Below are positions 35,168 to 44,403 of a stretch of 64,000 nt of DNA, in pieces. The first letter of the stretch is position 1, and each line of letters begins with the position of its first letter. The DNA comes from Rubripirellula sp. (GTDB taxonomy: Bacteria > Planctomycetota > Planctomycetia > Pirellulales > Pirellulaceae). The notes beneath the pieces were generated by a model. The model saw only the letters and a list, made by a program, of their open reading frames with translations. It was not told where the DNA came from and ran no database searches. The position numbers and the translations under genes are program-made. The stretch spans positions 189,201 through 253,200 of the forward strand of contig JAAXJB010000084.1 of the NCBI GenBank assembly GCA_012270065.1, written 5' to 3'.

Positions 35168-36292
35168 GTGTCCACCATCTATCTCGATTTCAATCGTAAG
35201 ACCCCTGTCGCACCCTCTGTGCTGGAAGCGATGCAACCGTACTTTGGGAACCACTTTTATCTGCCCAGTCAGCAGCACCCGCTCGCGCAGGCTGTCACCG
35301 AGTCGCTCGAGCAGGCCAGGGAGTCCGTTTCGTTCATGATCGGATGCGATGCTTTTGAGGTCGTTTTCACGGCCAGCGGAACCGAGGCCAATAATCTGGC
35401 CATTCTGGGGACTGCTCGGCGGCAGAAAGCCGGCCACATTCTCGTGTCATCCATTGAGCATGATTCCGTGACGCTGGCAGCTGAGTCTCTGCAGGACTCG
35501 GGTTGGCAGGTTGAGTCCATTTCCTGTGATCAATTCGGCCTGATTGACGTGGATGCCTTCGTTCAGCAGCTACGCGACGACACCGCGCTGGTTTGCGTGC
35601 AGTTGGCCAATCCTGTCCTTGGGACGGTTCAGCCAATCAGGAAAATCGCCGACTTTTGCCACAAACGGGGGGTGCATTTGCATTGCGACGCGACGCAGGC
35701 GTTCGGGAAGATCGCAGTTGATGCAGTGGCGTTGGGAGTTGACACCATGTCCGTCAGTGGGCACAAGTTTTATGGGCCTCCCGGGAGCGGGGCCCTGTAC
35801 TTGCGAGGAGGCCGCGAGTTGTCTTCGATTGTCTTCGGTGAAGTCCGCGAAATGGCGGTGCGGCCTGGCCCTGAGAATGTGCCGGCTTGCGTCGGGATGG
35901 GAGTGGCAGCCAATTTGGTGAGTCGATGTATCGATGAGGTGGAGGCCAACTTTTGTGAGCTTCGTGAGAGATTCATTAATGGATTGAATTCTTCCGTTAA
36001 TGGCGTTGTGTTCCTCGGGTCGGAGGAGGCCGGGGTCTTGCCGAATACTCTCTGTGTTGAGCTCCCGGTTGCCGCTTCCGTTGTGCGGCGAGCGGCCAGG
36101 CAATTGGTTGTGCGGACTGCCGAGCCAGGGCCTCCGCCTGACGAAATGGCCCGCGTGCTGGAGGCGGTCGGTCGGGCGCCGGGGCAGATCGACCGTACGC
36201 TGCAGATTTCGCTGGGGTGGACCACGAGCCGCGAGCAGGTGGATCGGGTCGTTGACATGCTGGCCGAAGCTTGTGATTCCGCGGATCTTTGA
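35168..36292 (+). CDS. Cysteine desulfurase-like PLP enzyme without the catalytic cysteine
   Basis: I start at the GTG at 35168 (374 residues) because MSTIYLDFNRKTPVAPS matches family N-termini; the frame is open to a TTG at 35126. It is a class V aminotransferase fold: EHDSV near 97 (His stacking on PLP), HCDATQAFGK near 172 (Asp and Gln), and SGHKFYGPPGSG with the PLP Lys at 200. In real desulfurases a loop such as SGSACSS near residue 325 carries the sulfur-accepting Cys. Here that loop reads VRTAEPGPPPDEMARVL and contains no Cys. So sulfur transfer through the usual Cys is unlikely, and another PLP reaction is inferred. No SufU or IscU gene is nearby. Confidence 0.82.
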   Translation: MSTIYLDFNRKTPVAPSVLEAMQPYFGNHFYLPSQQHPLAQAVTESLEQARESVSFMIGCDAFEVVFTASGTEANNLAILGTARRQKAGHILVSSIEHDSVTLAAESLQDSGWQVESISCDQFGLIDVDAFVQQLRDDTALVCVQLANPVLGTVQPIRKIADFCHKRGVHLHCDATQAFGKIAVDAVALGVDTMSVSGHKFYGPPGSGALYLRGGRELSSIVFGEVREMAVRPGPENVPACVGMGVAANLVSRCIDEVEANFCELRERFINGLNSSVNGVVFLGSEEAGVLPNTLCVELPVAASVVRRAARQLVVRTAEPGPPPDEMARVLEAVGRAPGQIDRTLQISLGWTTSREQVDRVVDMLAEACDSADL

Positions 36293-36760
36293 TCTCAAGG
36301 GTTGACTGCGATCCCGGGAGTTGGCTGCAGGAATGCCCACATGCGGCACCTTGCGGACCCCCTCTGGTGGTGGTTCCGGTTTCTCCGTGAGCCAGTTCTT
36401 CTCAGGTTGATCGCCTTCTGTCGAAAGGGCGACAGCACTCAATTGGTTTGCTAGCTAATCACCCAAGGCCGGAAAACAGAGCCTCTCACTTTTTTGCCCG
36501 CAGATGCCGCTTTTCCCAGCTATTGCAGGCATTAAACTTGCAAGCAAATCTTGGTGGACACTTAGGTCTTGCACACTTGCATCTGCCTGTTAATTGTGCA
36601 GGTGGGCTTGGTCGGCGTGGAGGCACGGTTGCCTGAAATTTGCGCAGGTGACGTAAGTGCTTTTGAAAGCATAGTTTGGGTTTGACGGTTTGACGGGTTG
36701 TGAAGATTGGCGAAACGAATGGGCGCATCTTTCCAACCACACAAAAAGGACTGTCTAGCG
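36293..36760. other. Intergenic region, no gene seen
   Basis: The 468 bases between the PLP enzyme and the ribbon-helix-helix gene show only unconvincing short open frames. GTTTGACG occurs twice in direct succession at about 36682-36697, near where a promoter for the next gene should lie; its meaning is unknown. Confidence 0.4.
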
Positions 36761-37351
36761 ATGGCTCAAACAGAAACCACTGACCTCCGTTATGCGAGCG
36801 ACCCTGATCCTGAGCAGGCAGAGCAAATTGCAGTCAGACTAAACATCGGTACACCCAATTGCGGGCTTCCGCTTGAGCAGCGTGGCAGGGAGGTGCTCAG
36901 GCTGGCCCAGGCAGCTTTCGCTCAGACAGGAGCTTGGGTTGTCTTCTATCGGGAGATGCTCGGCACCGATGGCGTCGTACGCCAGCTTTATCAAACTTCG
37001 GAAGAGATGCGGTACTTCGAAAACAGCAGTGAATTTGCTGAGCTGCAGGAAATGGTTGCCGCGATGAGGAGTCAGGATGCATCCAAGGGAGATGCAACTG
37101 AGCCCGAGCGGATGATCACGATCCGTCTTCCCAAGAGTCTGCACGATGCCTTGAGGATCGAATCGGAAGAGATGAACCTCAGCATCAACAAGTTGTGCAT
37201 CAGTAAGTTGCTGCAGCGTATCGAAAGTCGCTTCATACCGATTCAGCAAGGGCGTCGTAGAGGCCGTAGACCAGGCCCGCAAGGGCCGCGGAAAAAGGTG
37301 GTTGCTGCCTTCGAGACCACTGCCTTGCCCGAACAGCGACCGCTGCCTTAG
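36761..37351 (+). CDS. Ribbon-helix-helix (HicB/Arc-like) DNA-binding protein
   Basis: The frame is open from 36707, but the ATG at 36761 (196 residues) follows AAAAAGGA and suits the composition better. An N-terminal domain of about 105 residues (EQIAVRLNIGTPNCGLPLEQ, GAWVVFYREMLGTDGVVRQLY) is not recognised. Residues about 114-152 form a ribbon-helix-helix: MITIRLPKSLHDALRIESEE then MNLSINKLCISKLLQRIE, as in HicB-type antitoxins and Arc. The tail is very basic (QQGRRRGRRPGPQGPRKK). No HicA toxin gene adjoins it, so a stand-alone transcription regulator is more likely than an antitoxin. Confidence 0.72.
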   Translation: MAQTETTDLRYASDPDPEQAEQIAVRLNIGTPNCGLPLEQRGREVLRLAQAAFAQTGAWVVFYREMLGTDGVVRQLYQTSEEMRYFENSSEFAELQEMVAAMRSQDASKGDATEPERMITIRLPKSLHDALRIESEEMNLSINKLCISKLLQRIESRFIPIQQGRRRGRRPGPQGPRKKVVAAFETTALPEQRPLP

Positions 37352-37854
37352 GCATTTCATGGCCGGCATCTTGGTCGCTCTCGGCTGGCTCGTTGAGTCT
37401 GTCGCGGTGGGGCTGCGCGCATTGCTGTGTGGCACCCGTTTTCCGGATCGGATGGCGAGTGCGGTTTTGGCCTGAAAGGCATGCTGAACTTTTCGCATGC
37501 GGCTGGCCTGCAACTGGAAAGGCGGTTCGTCTGGCCGTCGGTTGGGGTGTCGCCGGAGGTCAGCTGATTGGCTGCCTCAGTCGCATTAGTGATGATGTTT
37601 TACCAGATGGGGGGGCGGGCTGAATGTTGGTCAGCTCGACTTGCCCGCAAGAGGCAGATGAACTTGAGAGGCTGAGGTGCCAGAGTTCAAGAGGCTGAGA
37701 TGCCTGAGTTCAAGAGGCTGAGATGCCTGAGCTTCCATGCGACTCCTTGGAAGCAGGAGTGCCTTGATCGGTATCCGCCGATTCGACAATTTGGCACAAT
37801 CACCCAGACGAACAGTCGCTACCGTCAGCTCGCCTCTTTTTTCTTACTGAACGC
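37352..37854. other. Intergenic region with a 23-bp tandem repeat
   Basis: No gene is seen in about 500 bases. The tandem repeat at 37668-37736 is listed separately. The promoter and ribosome site of the downstream decarboxylase are not obvious: no Shine-Dalgarno precedes its ATG at 37855. Confidence 0.45.
37668..37736. repeat. Three tandem copies of a 23-bp unit
   Basis: Units are 37668-37690, 37691-37713 and 37714-37736, each starting GAGGCTGAG. Copy two differs from copy one at two positions, and copy three is changed only in its last four bases. The region does not code for a recognisable protein. Confidence 0.92.
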
Positions 37855-39126
37855 ATGACCAACTCTCCCAGCTTCTCAACCTCGCGCAACAGCATCGCCG
37901 GAATCGCCGTCACAGATCTTGCGGAAAGATTCGGCACGCCAGTTTACGTTTACGACCAGCAGGTCATCGATCGCCGAATTGCCGAGCTGAAGGACTTTGA
38001 CGTCGTGCGTTATGCCCAAAAGGCTTGCGGCAATCTGGCGATTCTTGATCGCATGAGAAAGAAGGGAGTGGTAGTAGACGCGGTCAGCGCTGGCGAAATT
38101 CACAGGGCAATGGCTGCTGGCTACTCCACGGATCCGGGAAAGCACGAGATTGTCTACACAGCCGATATTTTTGATCGCGAAGCATTGGATTTGGTGGTCA
38201 AACATTCACTGCCAGTCAATTGCGGGTCCCCTGACATGATCAGTCAGTTGGGTGAACGTCGTCCGGGTGCTGATGTGACGCTGCGAATCAATCCGGGATT
38301 CGGTCATGGCCATAGCCAGAAAACAAATACCGGTGGGCAGCAGAGCAAGCATGGAATCTGGCACACCCAGATTGATGAGTGCCTGCGGCGTGCAGATCAG
38401 ACCGGTGTGACGGTGACTGGTTTGCACATGCACATCGGCTCGGGAACGGACCTTGAGCATCTCAGTGAGGTTTGTGATGCCATGGAGCGGACGGCTAAAG
38501 AGGTCGGACGCACGGTCAAGACCATCAGTGCAGGTGGTGGATTGCCGGTCCCTTACAAAGCCGACGAAGAATACGTGGACCTGGGTAGGTATTACCAGCT
38601 TTGGGATGCGACGCGAACGCGTCTGAGCGAGGAGTTCGGCCATCCTGTTGCTCTGGAAATCGAGCCGGGCCGTTTCCTGTCGGCCGAGAGTGGGTTTCTG
38701 ATTGCCGAGGTTCGGAGCGTCAAGCAGGTTGGCGAGAATCACTTTGTGCTGGTGGATGCCGGGTTCAACGACTTGGCCCGACCTGTGATGTATGGCGCCT
38801 ACCATCCCATCTCGGTTGCTGCACGCAGTGGCGACGCGAGTGAAAGAGAGCAGGTAGACGTTGTCGTTGGCGGTCCGCTCTGTGAGTCTGGCGATATCTT
38901 CACGCAGCGTGAGGGTGGCTACGTTGATTCAAGATCATTGCCCATGACTCGGGTCGGTGACTTGATTGTGCTCGAAAACGCAGGTGCTTACGGGTTTGTC
39001 ATGGCAAGCAACTACAACAGCAAGACACGTGCGGCGGAGGTTCTCATCGAGGGCGGCGAGGCCAAGCTGATTCGAAATCGCGAGACGTTTGACGATCTTG
39101 TTCGCGGCGAGGTCATTCCTGATTGA
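37855..39126 (+). CDS. lysA: Diaminopimelate decarboxylase-type PLP enzyme
   Basis: The 423-residue protein is a fold-III PLP decarboxylase, the last step of lysine synthesis (meso-diaminopimelate to lysine) in LysA. Features: GTPVYVYD near 25, the PLP Lys in RYAQKACGN near 57, HMHIGSG near 192, GGGLPVPY near 225, EPGRFLSAESG near 265, and CESGDIF near 343 supplying the partner-subunit Cys, followed by GAYGFVMASNYN. Length fits LysA (about 420). Closely related families act on carboxynorspermidine, arginine or ornithine; the CESGD loop favours diaminopimelate. No other lysine gene is adjacent. No ribosome site is visible, and the start is the first ATG of the frame. Confidence 0.78.
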   Translation: MTNSPSFSTSRNSIAGIAVTDLAERFGTPVYVYDQQVIDRRIAELKDFDVVRYAQKACGNLAILDRMRKKGVVVDAVSAGEIHRAMAAGYSTDPGKHEIVYTADIFDREALDLVVKHSLPVNCGSPDMISQLGERRPGADVTLRINPGFGHGHSQKTNTGGQQSKHGIWHTQIDECLRRADQTGVTVTGLHMHIGSGTDLEHLSEVCDAMERTAKEVGRTVKTISAGGGLPVPYKADEEYVDLGRYYQLWDATRTRLSEEFGHPVALEIEPGRFLSAESGFLIAEVRSVKQVGENHFVLVDAGFNDLARPVMYGAYHPISVAARSGDASEREQVDVVVGGPLCESGDIFTQREGGYVDSRSLPMTRVGDLIVLENAGAYGFVMASNYNSKTRAAEVLIEGGEAKLIRNRETFDDLVRGEVIPD

Positions 39127-39156
39127 CGCTGTCATGTGGTCAAGGGGTGAATGCAC

Positions 39157-40098
39157 TCACGCAGCGTGAATTGAAAATGCGTCGGCCAGGGCCAGATGCG
39201 CGGCTCGACGTCCTTCCTCAATCAGTTTCTCGGGTTGCGTGAAATCAAACCACGGATAGTGTCCTACATTGGGTTGGACCAGGATGTCAGCCATCGTCAT
39301 GAGTTTTGGTCGGATCATGCGTTCGCATATATCATCCATGCGAAGCATGGCTTCGATTGCCGTGTCACATCTTTGAATTCGGCCGACCGTCTGTCCGACA
39401 TCAACCGCAATCGTCAGGTCACTTGCATAGGACCTCGCGATCATCGCCGGCACTGATTCAATGACTCCAATGTCCGAGAGCAGCATGTCGTTCCATCGTA
39501 CGGCCGGGAAGATTCCCGGTATGGCGGTTGAAGCGCGGACAGCTTTTCGCAGTGAACCGTTTTCGAGGATCACCCGTTGTCCAGAGAGAAGATCGACGGC
39601 CACGATGCTCAGCGGGATGGGAAGGTCCTGGATATCGATGTCCGGCAACAGGCAGTCAATTGCCTCTTGCAAGGCAATGTCGGACATCAGTGCCGGGCTG
39701 GTGACCGCTTTGCTCAATCTGCGATGTGCCTGCAAATACTTTTTAGCTCTTCGAAACCAGGAAGAGATGCCACTGGCTTCATGATCGTCAGAGGATTTTG
39801 CTCCGAAAAGTAGTTGCTGTCGTTTTTGAAAGATCGGCGAGTGCAGAAGTTGAATTGTTTTGGCCTGTGCATGAGAAGCCTCCACGACCGAGGCGCACAA
39901 CGCCCCTGCAAGACTTCCCATGCTGACACCAACAATCCGCTCGATTTGCACTCCTGACTCGCCGATCGCCTGAACCGTTCCGAGATGCGCGAGACCTCTT
40001 GCACCGCCTCCGCCAAGTGCAACGACGGCTTTGCGTGGTGGCAGTTTGTGGATGTGTTCTTGGGGCTGGGCCCGTCTGAATCGATTCATGAGTTTCAT
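39157..40098 (-). CDS. Patatin-like phospholipase
   Basis: The 313-residue protein is a patatin-fold lipid acyl hydrolase with a Ser-Asp dyad. The oxyanion loop is GGGGARGLAHLG (about 29-40), the nucleophile elbow GVSMG is at about 57-61, and the Asp motif is SDIG (about 208-211) in place of the common DGG/A. The protein has no signal peptide, so it acts inside the cell. Start ATG has AGGAG six bases upstream. It is the last gene of the fatty-acid operon, 75 bases after the acyl-CoA dehydrogenase, so it may release fatty acids that the upstream enzymes then activate and degrade. Confidence 0.88.
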   Translation of the reverse strand: MKLMNRFRRAQPQEHIHKLPPRKAVVALGGGGARGLAHLGTVQAIGESGVQIERIVGVSMGSLAGALCASVVEASHAQAKTIQLLHSPIFQKRQQLLFGAKSSDDHEASGISSWFRRAKKYLQAHRRLSKAVTSPALMSDIALQEAIDCLLPDIDIQDLPIPLSIVAVDLLSGQRVILENGSLRKAVRASTAIPGIFPAVRWNDMLLSDIGVIESVPAMIARSYASDLTIAVDVGQTVGRIQRCDTAIEAMLRMDDICERMIRPKLMTMADILVQPNVGHYPWFDFTQPEKLIEEGRRAAHLALADAFSIHAA

Positions 40099-40173
40099 TG
40101 ATGTCTCCTGCAGGTGACCAGCCTCGTTTTTCAGTGTTTGCTGAACTTCCTTTTTCAGTTTGTCCGGTATCCC

Positions 40174-42147
40174 TCATCCTTTTGGATAGGGCATCATGAT
40201 GTCGCTGGCGGTTGCATCCTGCAGTTCCACCCAGCCCTCGTTTGCAATCATGCTCCCCAGGTCGGTCATGCGCCGGAAATCACGGTCGCTTGCAGCAGTC
40301 CCAGTCATCTTCCGACGGAGTTCACTGCACAGTACATCGGCTGCTTGAATTGTGACTGCGTCCTCGGAGCGTGCAGCATGTAATGCTGTCACCATGATCG
40401 TGATGGCATCCTGCAGGTGAGCAGAAAGTGCGGACATGCGGCACTGGCGGTCGGCGAGTTTCAGTTGGTGGTGTCGCATCGTTCCACTGATCTTGAATGC
40501 CGACTTCGAAAGTACTTTTTGAGCATATTTCGCGTGGCCTTGGACTCGTGCTGGCATTTCCGGTAGCGAGCTCCAGTGACTCGCGCGGAGGAGTCGGGAT
40601 GCATACCATTTGGCGTAGGCCGTTAACGGTCCTTTGAGTGCCCAGGCATGCTTTGGATTCAGAGGGTTGGGTTTTGGTATCGCGAGCTCATGCAGTTTTC
40701 GACCAATCGGTTCAAAAAAGCGCTTGCCGTGATCCTTGACGAGAGATTTGAAGAAAGCCATCCCCAGCATTTCGCCCTCACCCTCGTAGATGCAAGGTGC
40801 GAGGAAGTCATGCACATTGTCACCAAACAGGTGGCCGTGCAAAAAAGAACGACCACCATGTGTCTTCATGAATAGTTCAATCGCTGCTTCTTTTTGGGCC
40901 TCGCTGCCGAAAATTTTGGCAATGATGCATTCCATTTCTCCTCGGTAGCCTTGGTCCAGCAAGCTTGAGCACCATTGCGTCAGTGCATCGCATCCGACAA
41001 TCAGTCCTGCCATGCGGGCGATACGCCGACGAACCAGTTCACGTTGGTCGATCGCCTGGCCATAAGTGGATCGGTAAGCCGCCCACGGCAGCATTTCAGA
41101 AAGCATCCAACGCATGGCACCAGCTGCGTTTGCACAGAGTGCAACCCGCCCGAGGTTCAAGCCATGGTAAGCAACAGTCAGTCCGTCACCGCGCTGGGGC
41201 AGCAGCAGGTTCTCCTTGGGGACGCGGAAGTTCTTGAAGACCAGGCCATTGTTATGGGCACGCTGTAACGCGTAGATTCCGTACCGGTTGATTTTGAAAT
41301 GGTCGTTCTCCTGGTCCGGAAGATCGACAATCAATACACTTGGGGCATTACCGATTTTGCACACCAGCCCGATGGTCCGCCCGGGAACAGCGTTGGTAAT
41401 GAACAGTTTCTCGCCGTTGACAACGTAGTCATCACCATCAAGCACAGCGTTTGTTTTTAATGCCGTTAAATCACTGCCGGCCCCCGGTTCGGTGAGTGCA
41501 AATGCTGATAAACGTGTTCCGTCAGCAAGTGCAGGAAGGAAGCGGGCCTTCTGTTGGGGAGTGCCAAAAGAACGCACTGGATCCACCGCGCCAATACAGC
41601 CGTGAACGGATGCCAGTCCTGCCACTGTCGGATCCAATGTTGCCATGCGGGTGATCATTCTTGAAAACTGCTTCATGGACGCTCCGACCCCGCCATATTC
41701 CGGATCCACCAAGAGTCCCCAAAATCCAACATGGCCAAGGTCATCAAGCACGTTGTCTGCGATTTTTCCCCGGTGATTCAATAAAGTTCCACCATCGCGA
41801 TGATTCCGGACAATGTTCAGGGATTTCTGAATCACATGTTCGGCATCTTCGGAAAGAACGTCATCCAGGCATTGGAAAAGCTCCGTGGGAATCTCTGTAT
41901 CCCAGATTGCCCGGTGAGCCGGGCTTTGCACCGTCTGATACTGCGGTGCAAAAAGGTCTTCGACTTGATCGTCGGCGGTATCAAGGACACCGGTGCGTCT
42001 TGCTTCTTCAGCGGATGCTCCACCGAGTCGCAATGCTACTTCCGCAAATGATTCACTACTCCTGGCAGCTGAATCGTTCGGTACGTTGGTATGCCTGATT
42101 TCACCGGATGTGTCTGCTGATTTTTCTGGATGATGATCAAGGCTCAT
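40174..42147 (-). CDS. Acyl-CoA dehydrogenase (long, VLCAD/FadE-like)
   Basis: The 657-residue flavoenzyme makes the first oxidation of beta-oxidation. The ATG at 42147 is chosen over the open frame's earlier limit because AAGGAAGA lies seven bases upstream. The acyl-CoA dehydrogenase core spans about 70-470: FALTEPGAGSDLTALKT (FAD/substrate region), EKLFITNA, RVALCANAAGAMRW, and the catalytic Glu segment YEGEGEMLGM near 458. About 180 further residues form a helical extension as in very-long-chain dehydrogenases. It follows the FadJ-like gene by 60 bases in the operon. Substrate length is inferred from the extra domain. Confidence 0.93.
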   Translation of the reverse strand: MSLDHHPEKSADTSGEIRHTNVPNDSAARSSESFAEVALRLGGASAEEARRTGVLDTADDQVEDLFAPQYQTVQSPAHRAIWDTEIPTELFQCLDDVLSEDAEHVIQKSLNIVRNHRDGGTLLNHRGKIADNVLDDLGHVGFWGLLVDPEYGGVGASMKQFSRMITRMATLDPTVAGLASVHGCIGAVDPVRSFGTPQQKARFLPALADGTRLSAFALTEPGAGSDLTALKTNAVLDGDDYVVNGEKLFITNAVPGRTIGLVCKIGNAPSVLIVDLPDQENDHFKINRYGIYALQRAHNNGLVFKNFRVPKENLLLPQRGDGLTVAYHGLNLGRVALCANAAGAMRWMLSEMLPWAAYRSTYGQAIDQRELVRRRIARMAGLIVGCDALTQWCSSLLDQGYRGEMECIIAKIFGSEAQKEAAIELFMKTHGGRSFLHGHLFGDNVHDFLAPCIYEGEGEMLGMAFFKSLVKDHGKRFFEPIGRKLHELAIPKPNPLNPKHAWALKGPLTAYAKWYASRLLRASHWSSLPEMPARVQGHAKYAQKVLSKSAFKISGTMRHHQLKLADRQCRMSALSAHLQDAITIMVTALHAARSEDAVTIQAADVLCSELRRKMTGTAASDRDFRRMTDLGSMIANEGWVELQDATASDIMMPYPKG

Positions 42148-42207
42148 GGCATTCTTCCTTTCGACGGGGAATCTGGCGTGGTGTTGCATGGGCTGCGTTG
42201 ATAAGTC

Positions 42208-44403
42208 TCACTCGCTATTGACCATTTTCTCTGTTGCCGTTTCTTCACAGCAAAAGAACTTGTTGCCAGTGGCTGACATGTTTGCGAGGGCTTTGGGTGG
42301 AGTAAAACGCTGGCCATGACGATCGCGAAGCCGAAGCATGTTGCTCAGCACGTGGTGAGCACCAATGGTGTCAATGAGATGCAGAGGCCCACCTCGATGC
42401 GGTGCAAATCCTGTCCCCAGAACCATGCCAAGGTCAATTGCCCATGGCTCGTGTACTACGCCTTCAGAGTGGCAGCGTACTGCTTCGGCTATCATCGGGT
42501 AAATCAGACGTCGTTGGATGCTGGTCAGTCCGTCCTCGATGTGAGCTGTATCCTGATTTGTGCTCCATCCTCTTCCGCCCGCTACGGAAATCACGGGCTT
42601 GCCGCGCTTTCCGTTTTGATAGTGGTAAAAACCCATGTTGGATTTTTTTCCAAGACGTCCTTCATTGGTTAGCGTTCCCAGGTAATCGACCACAGCCTCC
42701 GTTTCCGGCAGAACCTGTTTCAGTGAACTGGCAACGTGATAGGCGATATCAAGGCCAACCTGATCGAGTAATTCGAGAGGTCCCATTGGCATCCCGAAAC
42801 GTCGTATCTCGGAATCGACAATTTGGGGGTTGGCGCCCTCCTGCATCATTCGGATTGCTTCGCCCAGGTAAGGAAAAAGAACCCGATTGACGAGGAAGCC
42901 CGGCGTGTCACTCGTGACAATGGGGGTTTTTCCCAGTGCTTTGACAAAACTTACCAATTGATGAATGGTGCGATCACTTGTCTCGGAGGCTTGCACGACT
43001 TCAACCAATTCCATGCGATGGACTGGGTTGAAAAAATGAAGACCAGCAACTTGATTCTTGCGGCTGGTTGCGTCACTCATTCTTTCAACCGAAAGCGATG
43101 AAGTGTTGGTTGTCAGGATGGCTGGTTTCTTGACTCGCAAATCAAGATCGGCAAAGACATTCTGTTTTACATCTTCTCGCTCGATGACCGCTTCGATCAC
43201 AAGGTCACAATCGTCAAGTAGGGATTCATTGCAGTTGATCGTGATTTTGGAGCGTAGCTGGTTGGCCTTGCCGGTGGCCCATTTTTTCCGATTCGCCAAT
43301 TGCTGGATGAGTTGATTGATGCGTTGCTCGCCAGCTGTGACAGAGTTGGGGTTGATTTCCCGGATCAGGACTTCAAAGCCACGTAAAGCAGCGAGTTGCC
43401 CAATGCCTGCCCCCATGGATCCGGCGCCAACAATGCCCACCTTTTGAATCGGTTTGGTTTGGCTTGCCACATCCGTTTTTTCGGACCACGTATGCAGGTT
43501 GCGTGCTCGCTCACGCGCGAAGAAAAGATCCAGTAGATGACGGCATGTTTGAGAGCCCAACAGGCCAACAAACTCATTGCGTTCGGTCGCATATCCCTCC
43601 GGGCTGCGTTTGCAGGATGCGTGAATGCAACGAAGCGCGCTACCCAGCGCAGGATACTGTGACTGCTTGCCTCTGATCGATCTGGCTGCCATTTTCAGAA
43701 AAAAGTGACGGCCAAGCCGGGAGTTTTCGCAGATTTTTCTCCAGCCACTGCCTGATTTTTTGGGGGAGTCGCCTCTGTAAATCGCGTCGATGAATGAGGC
43801 AGTCCCGTGCGCCCAGTTTTCAGGGGTGATCGCAGCATCAACCAGATTCATTTTGTGTGCTTCGACTGCGCTGACATGCTTGCCGGTAAGAATCATTGAT
43901 AGCGCATCCCGGACACCGACCAGTTCGGGAAGTCTCTGGGTGCCACCCCAGCCGGGAATCAAACCCAGTTTGATCTCGGGGAGTCCAAGTTTGGTGGAAA
44001 TGTTATCTCTCGCGACGCGGAAGTCACATGACAACGCCAATTCGAGTCCACCGCCCATGCAAGGACCATGAATGATTGCAATTGTTGGCATGGGGAGCCA
44101 TGCGATGCGCTGAAAAAGGTTTTGTCCGGTTTCTATCACTCGAATGGCTTCCGCGGCCGACCCGATCTCGGCAATGGCATGTACATCTGCACCAGCCAGG
44201 AAACCGCTTTCTTTTCCACTTTGGAAAATGGAGAGCTGGATGGAGGCATCTTTTTCGATTTCCCGCACGATGGCATCCAATTCTGAAATGACCGTTTCAT
44301 TCAGAATGTTCACGGGCCGATTGGGTACGTTCAGGGATATTGTGGCGATATTGCGTTCATCGACATCAAACTGAAAGTTTTCATAAGATTTGGATGTCAT
44401 CAT
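42208..44403 (-). CDS. fadJ: Bifunctional enoyl-CoA hydratase / 3-hydroxyacyl-CoA dehydrogenase (FadJ/FadB-type)
   Basis: This 731-residue enzyme catalyses hydration and NAD-dependent oxidation in beta-oxidation. The N-terminal crotonase domain (about 10-190) has GPCMGGGLELALSCDFRVA and LPEIKLGLIPGWGGTQRLP with both catalytic Glu. After a linker, the dehydrogenase begins at about 325: VGIVGAGSMGAGIGQLA, a Rossmann loop, then HFFNPVHRMELVEVV with the catalytic His and Glu, and a helical C-terminal part with GFLVNRVL and GMVLGTGFAPHRGGPLHLID. Start ATG at 44403 follows GGAGACAAA and overlaps the thiolase stop as ATGA. FadJ and FadB are hard to separate; the partner thiolase is encoded upstream, as in fadIJ. 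Confidence 0.92.
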   Translation of the reverse strand: MMTSKSYENFQFDVDERNIATISLNVPNRPVNILNETVISELDAIVREIEKDASIQLSIFQSGKESGFLAGADVHAIAEIGSAAEAIRVIETGQNLFQRIAWLPMPTIAIIHGPCMGGGLELALSCDFRVARDNISTKLGLPEIKLGLIPGWGGTQRLPELVGVRDALSMILTGKHVSAVEAHKMNLVDAAITPENWAHGTASFIDAIYRGDSPKKSGSGWRKICENSRLGRHFFLKMAARSIRGKQSQYPALGSALRCIHASCKRSPEGYATERNEFVGLLGSQTCRHLLDLFFARERARNLHTWSEKTDVASQTKPIQKVGIVGAGSMGAGIGQLAALRGFEVLIREINPNSVTAGEQRINQLIQQLANRKKWATGKANQLRSKITINCNESLLDDCDLVIEAVIEREDVKQNVFADLDLRVKKPAILTTNTSSLSVERMSDATSRKNQVAGLHFFNPVHRMELVEVVQASETSDRTIHQLVSFVKALGKTPIVTSDTPGFLVNRVLFPYLGEAIRMMQEGANPQIVDSEIRRFGMPMGPLELLDQVGLDIAYHVASSLKQVLPETEAVVDYLGTLTNEGRLGKKSNMGFYHYQNGKRGKPVISVAGGRGWSTNQDTAHIEDGLTSIQRRLIYPMIAEAVRCHSEGVVHEPWAIDLGMVLGTGFAPHRGGPLHLIDTIGAHHVLSNMLRLRDRHGQRFTPPKALANMSATGNKFFCCEETATEKMVNSE

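Noticed and set aside
35570..36442. 290-codon open frame on the - strand
   Set aside because: Antisense to the PLP enzyme gene and rich in Arg, His and Pro; no motif.
36761..37351. HicAB toxin-antitoxin pair
   Set aside because: No small HicA-like gene lies on either side, so only the DNA-binding protein is supported.
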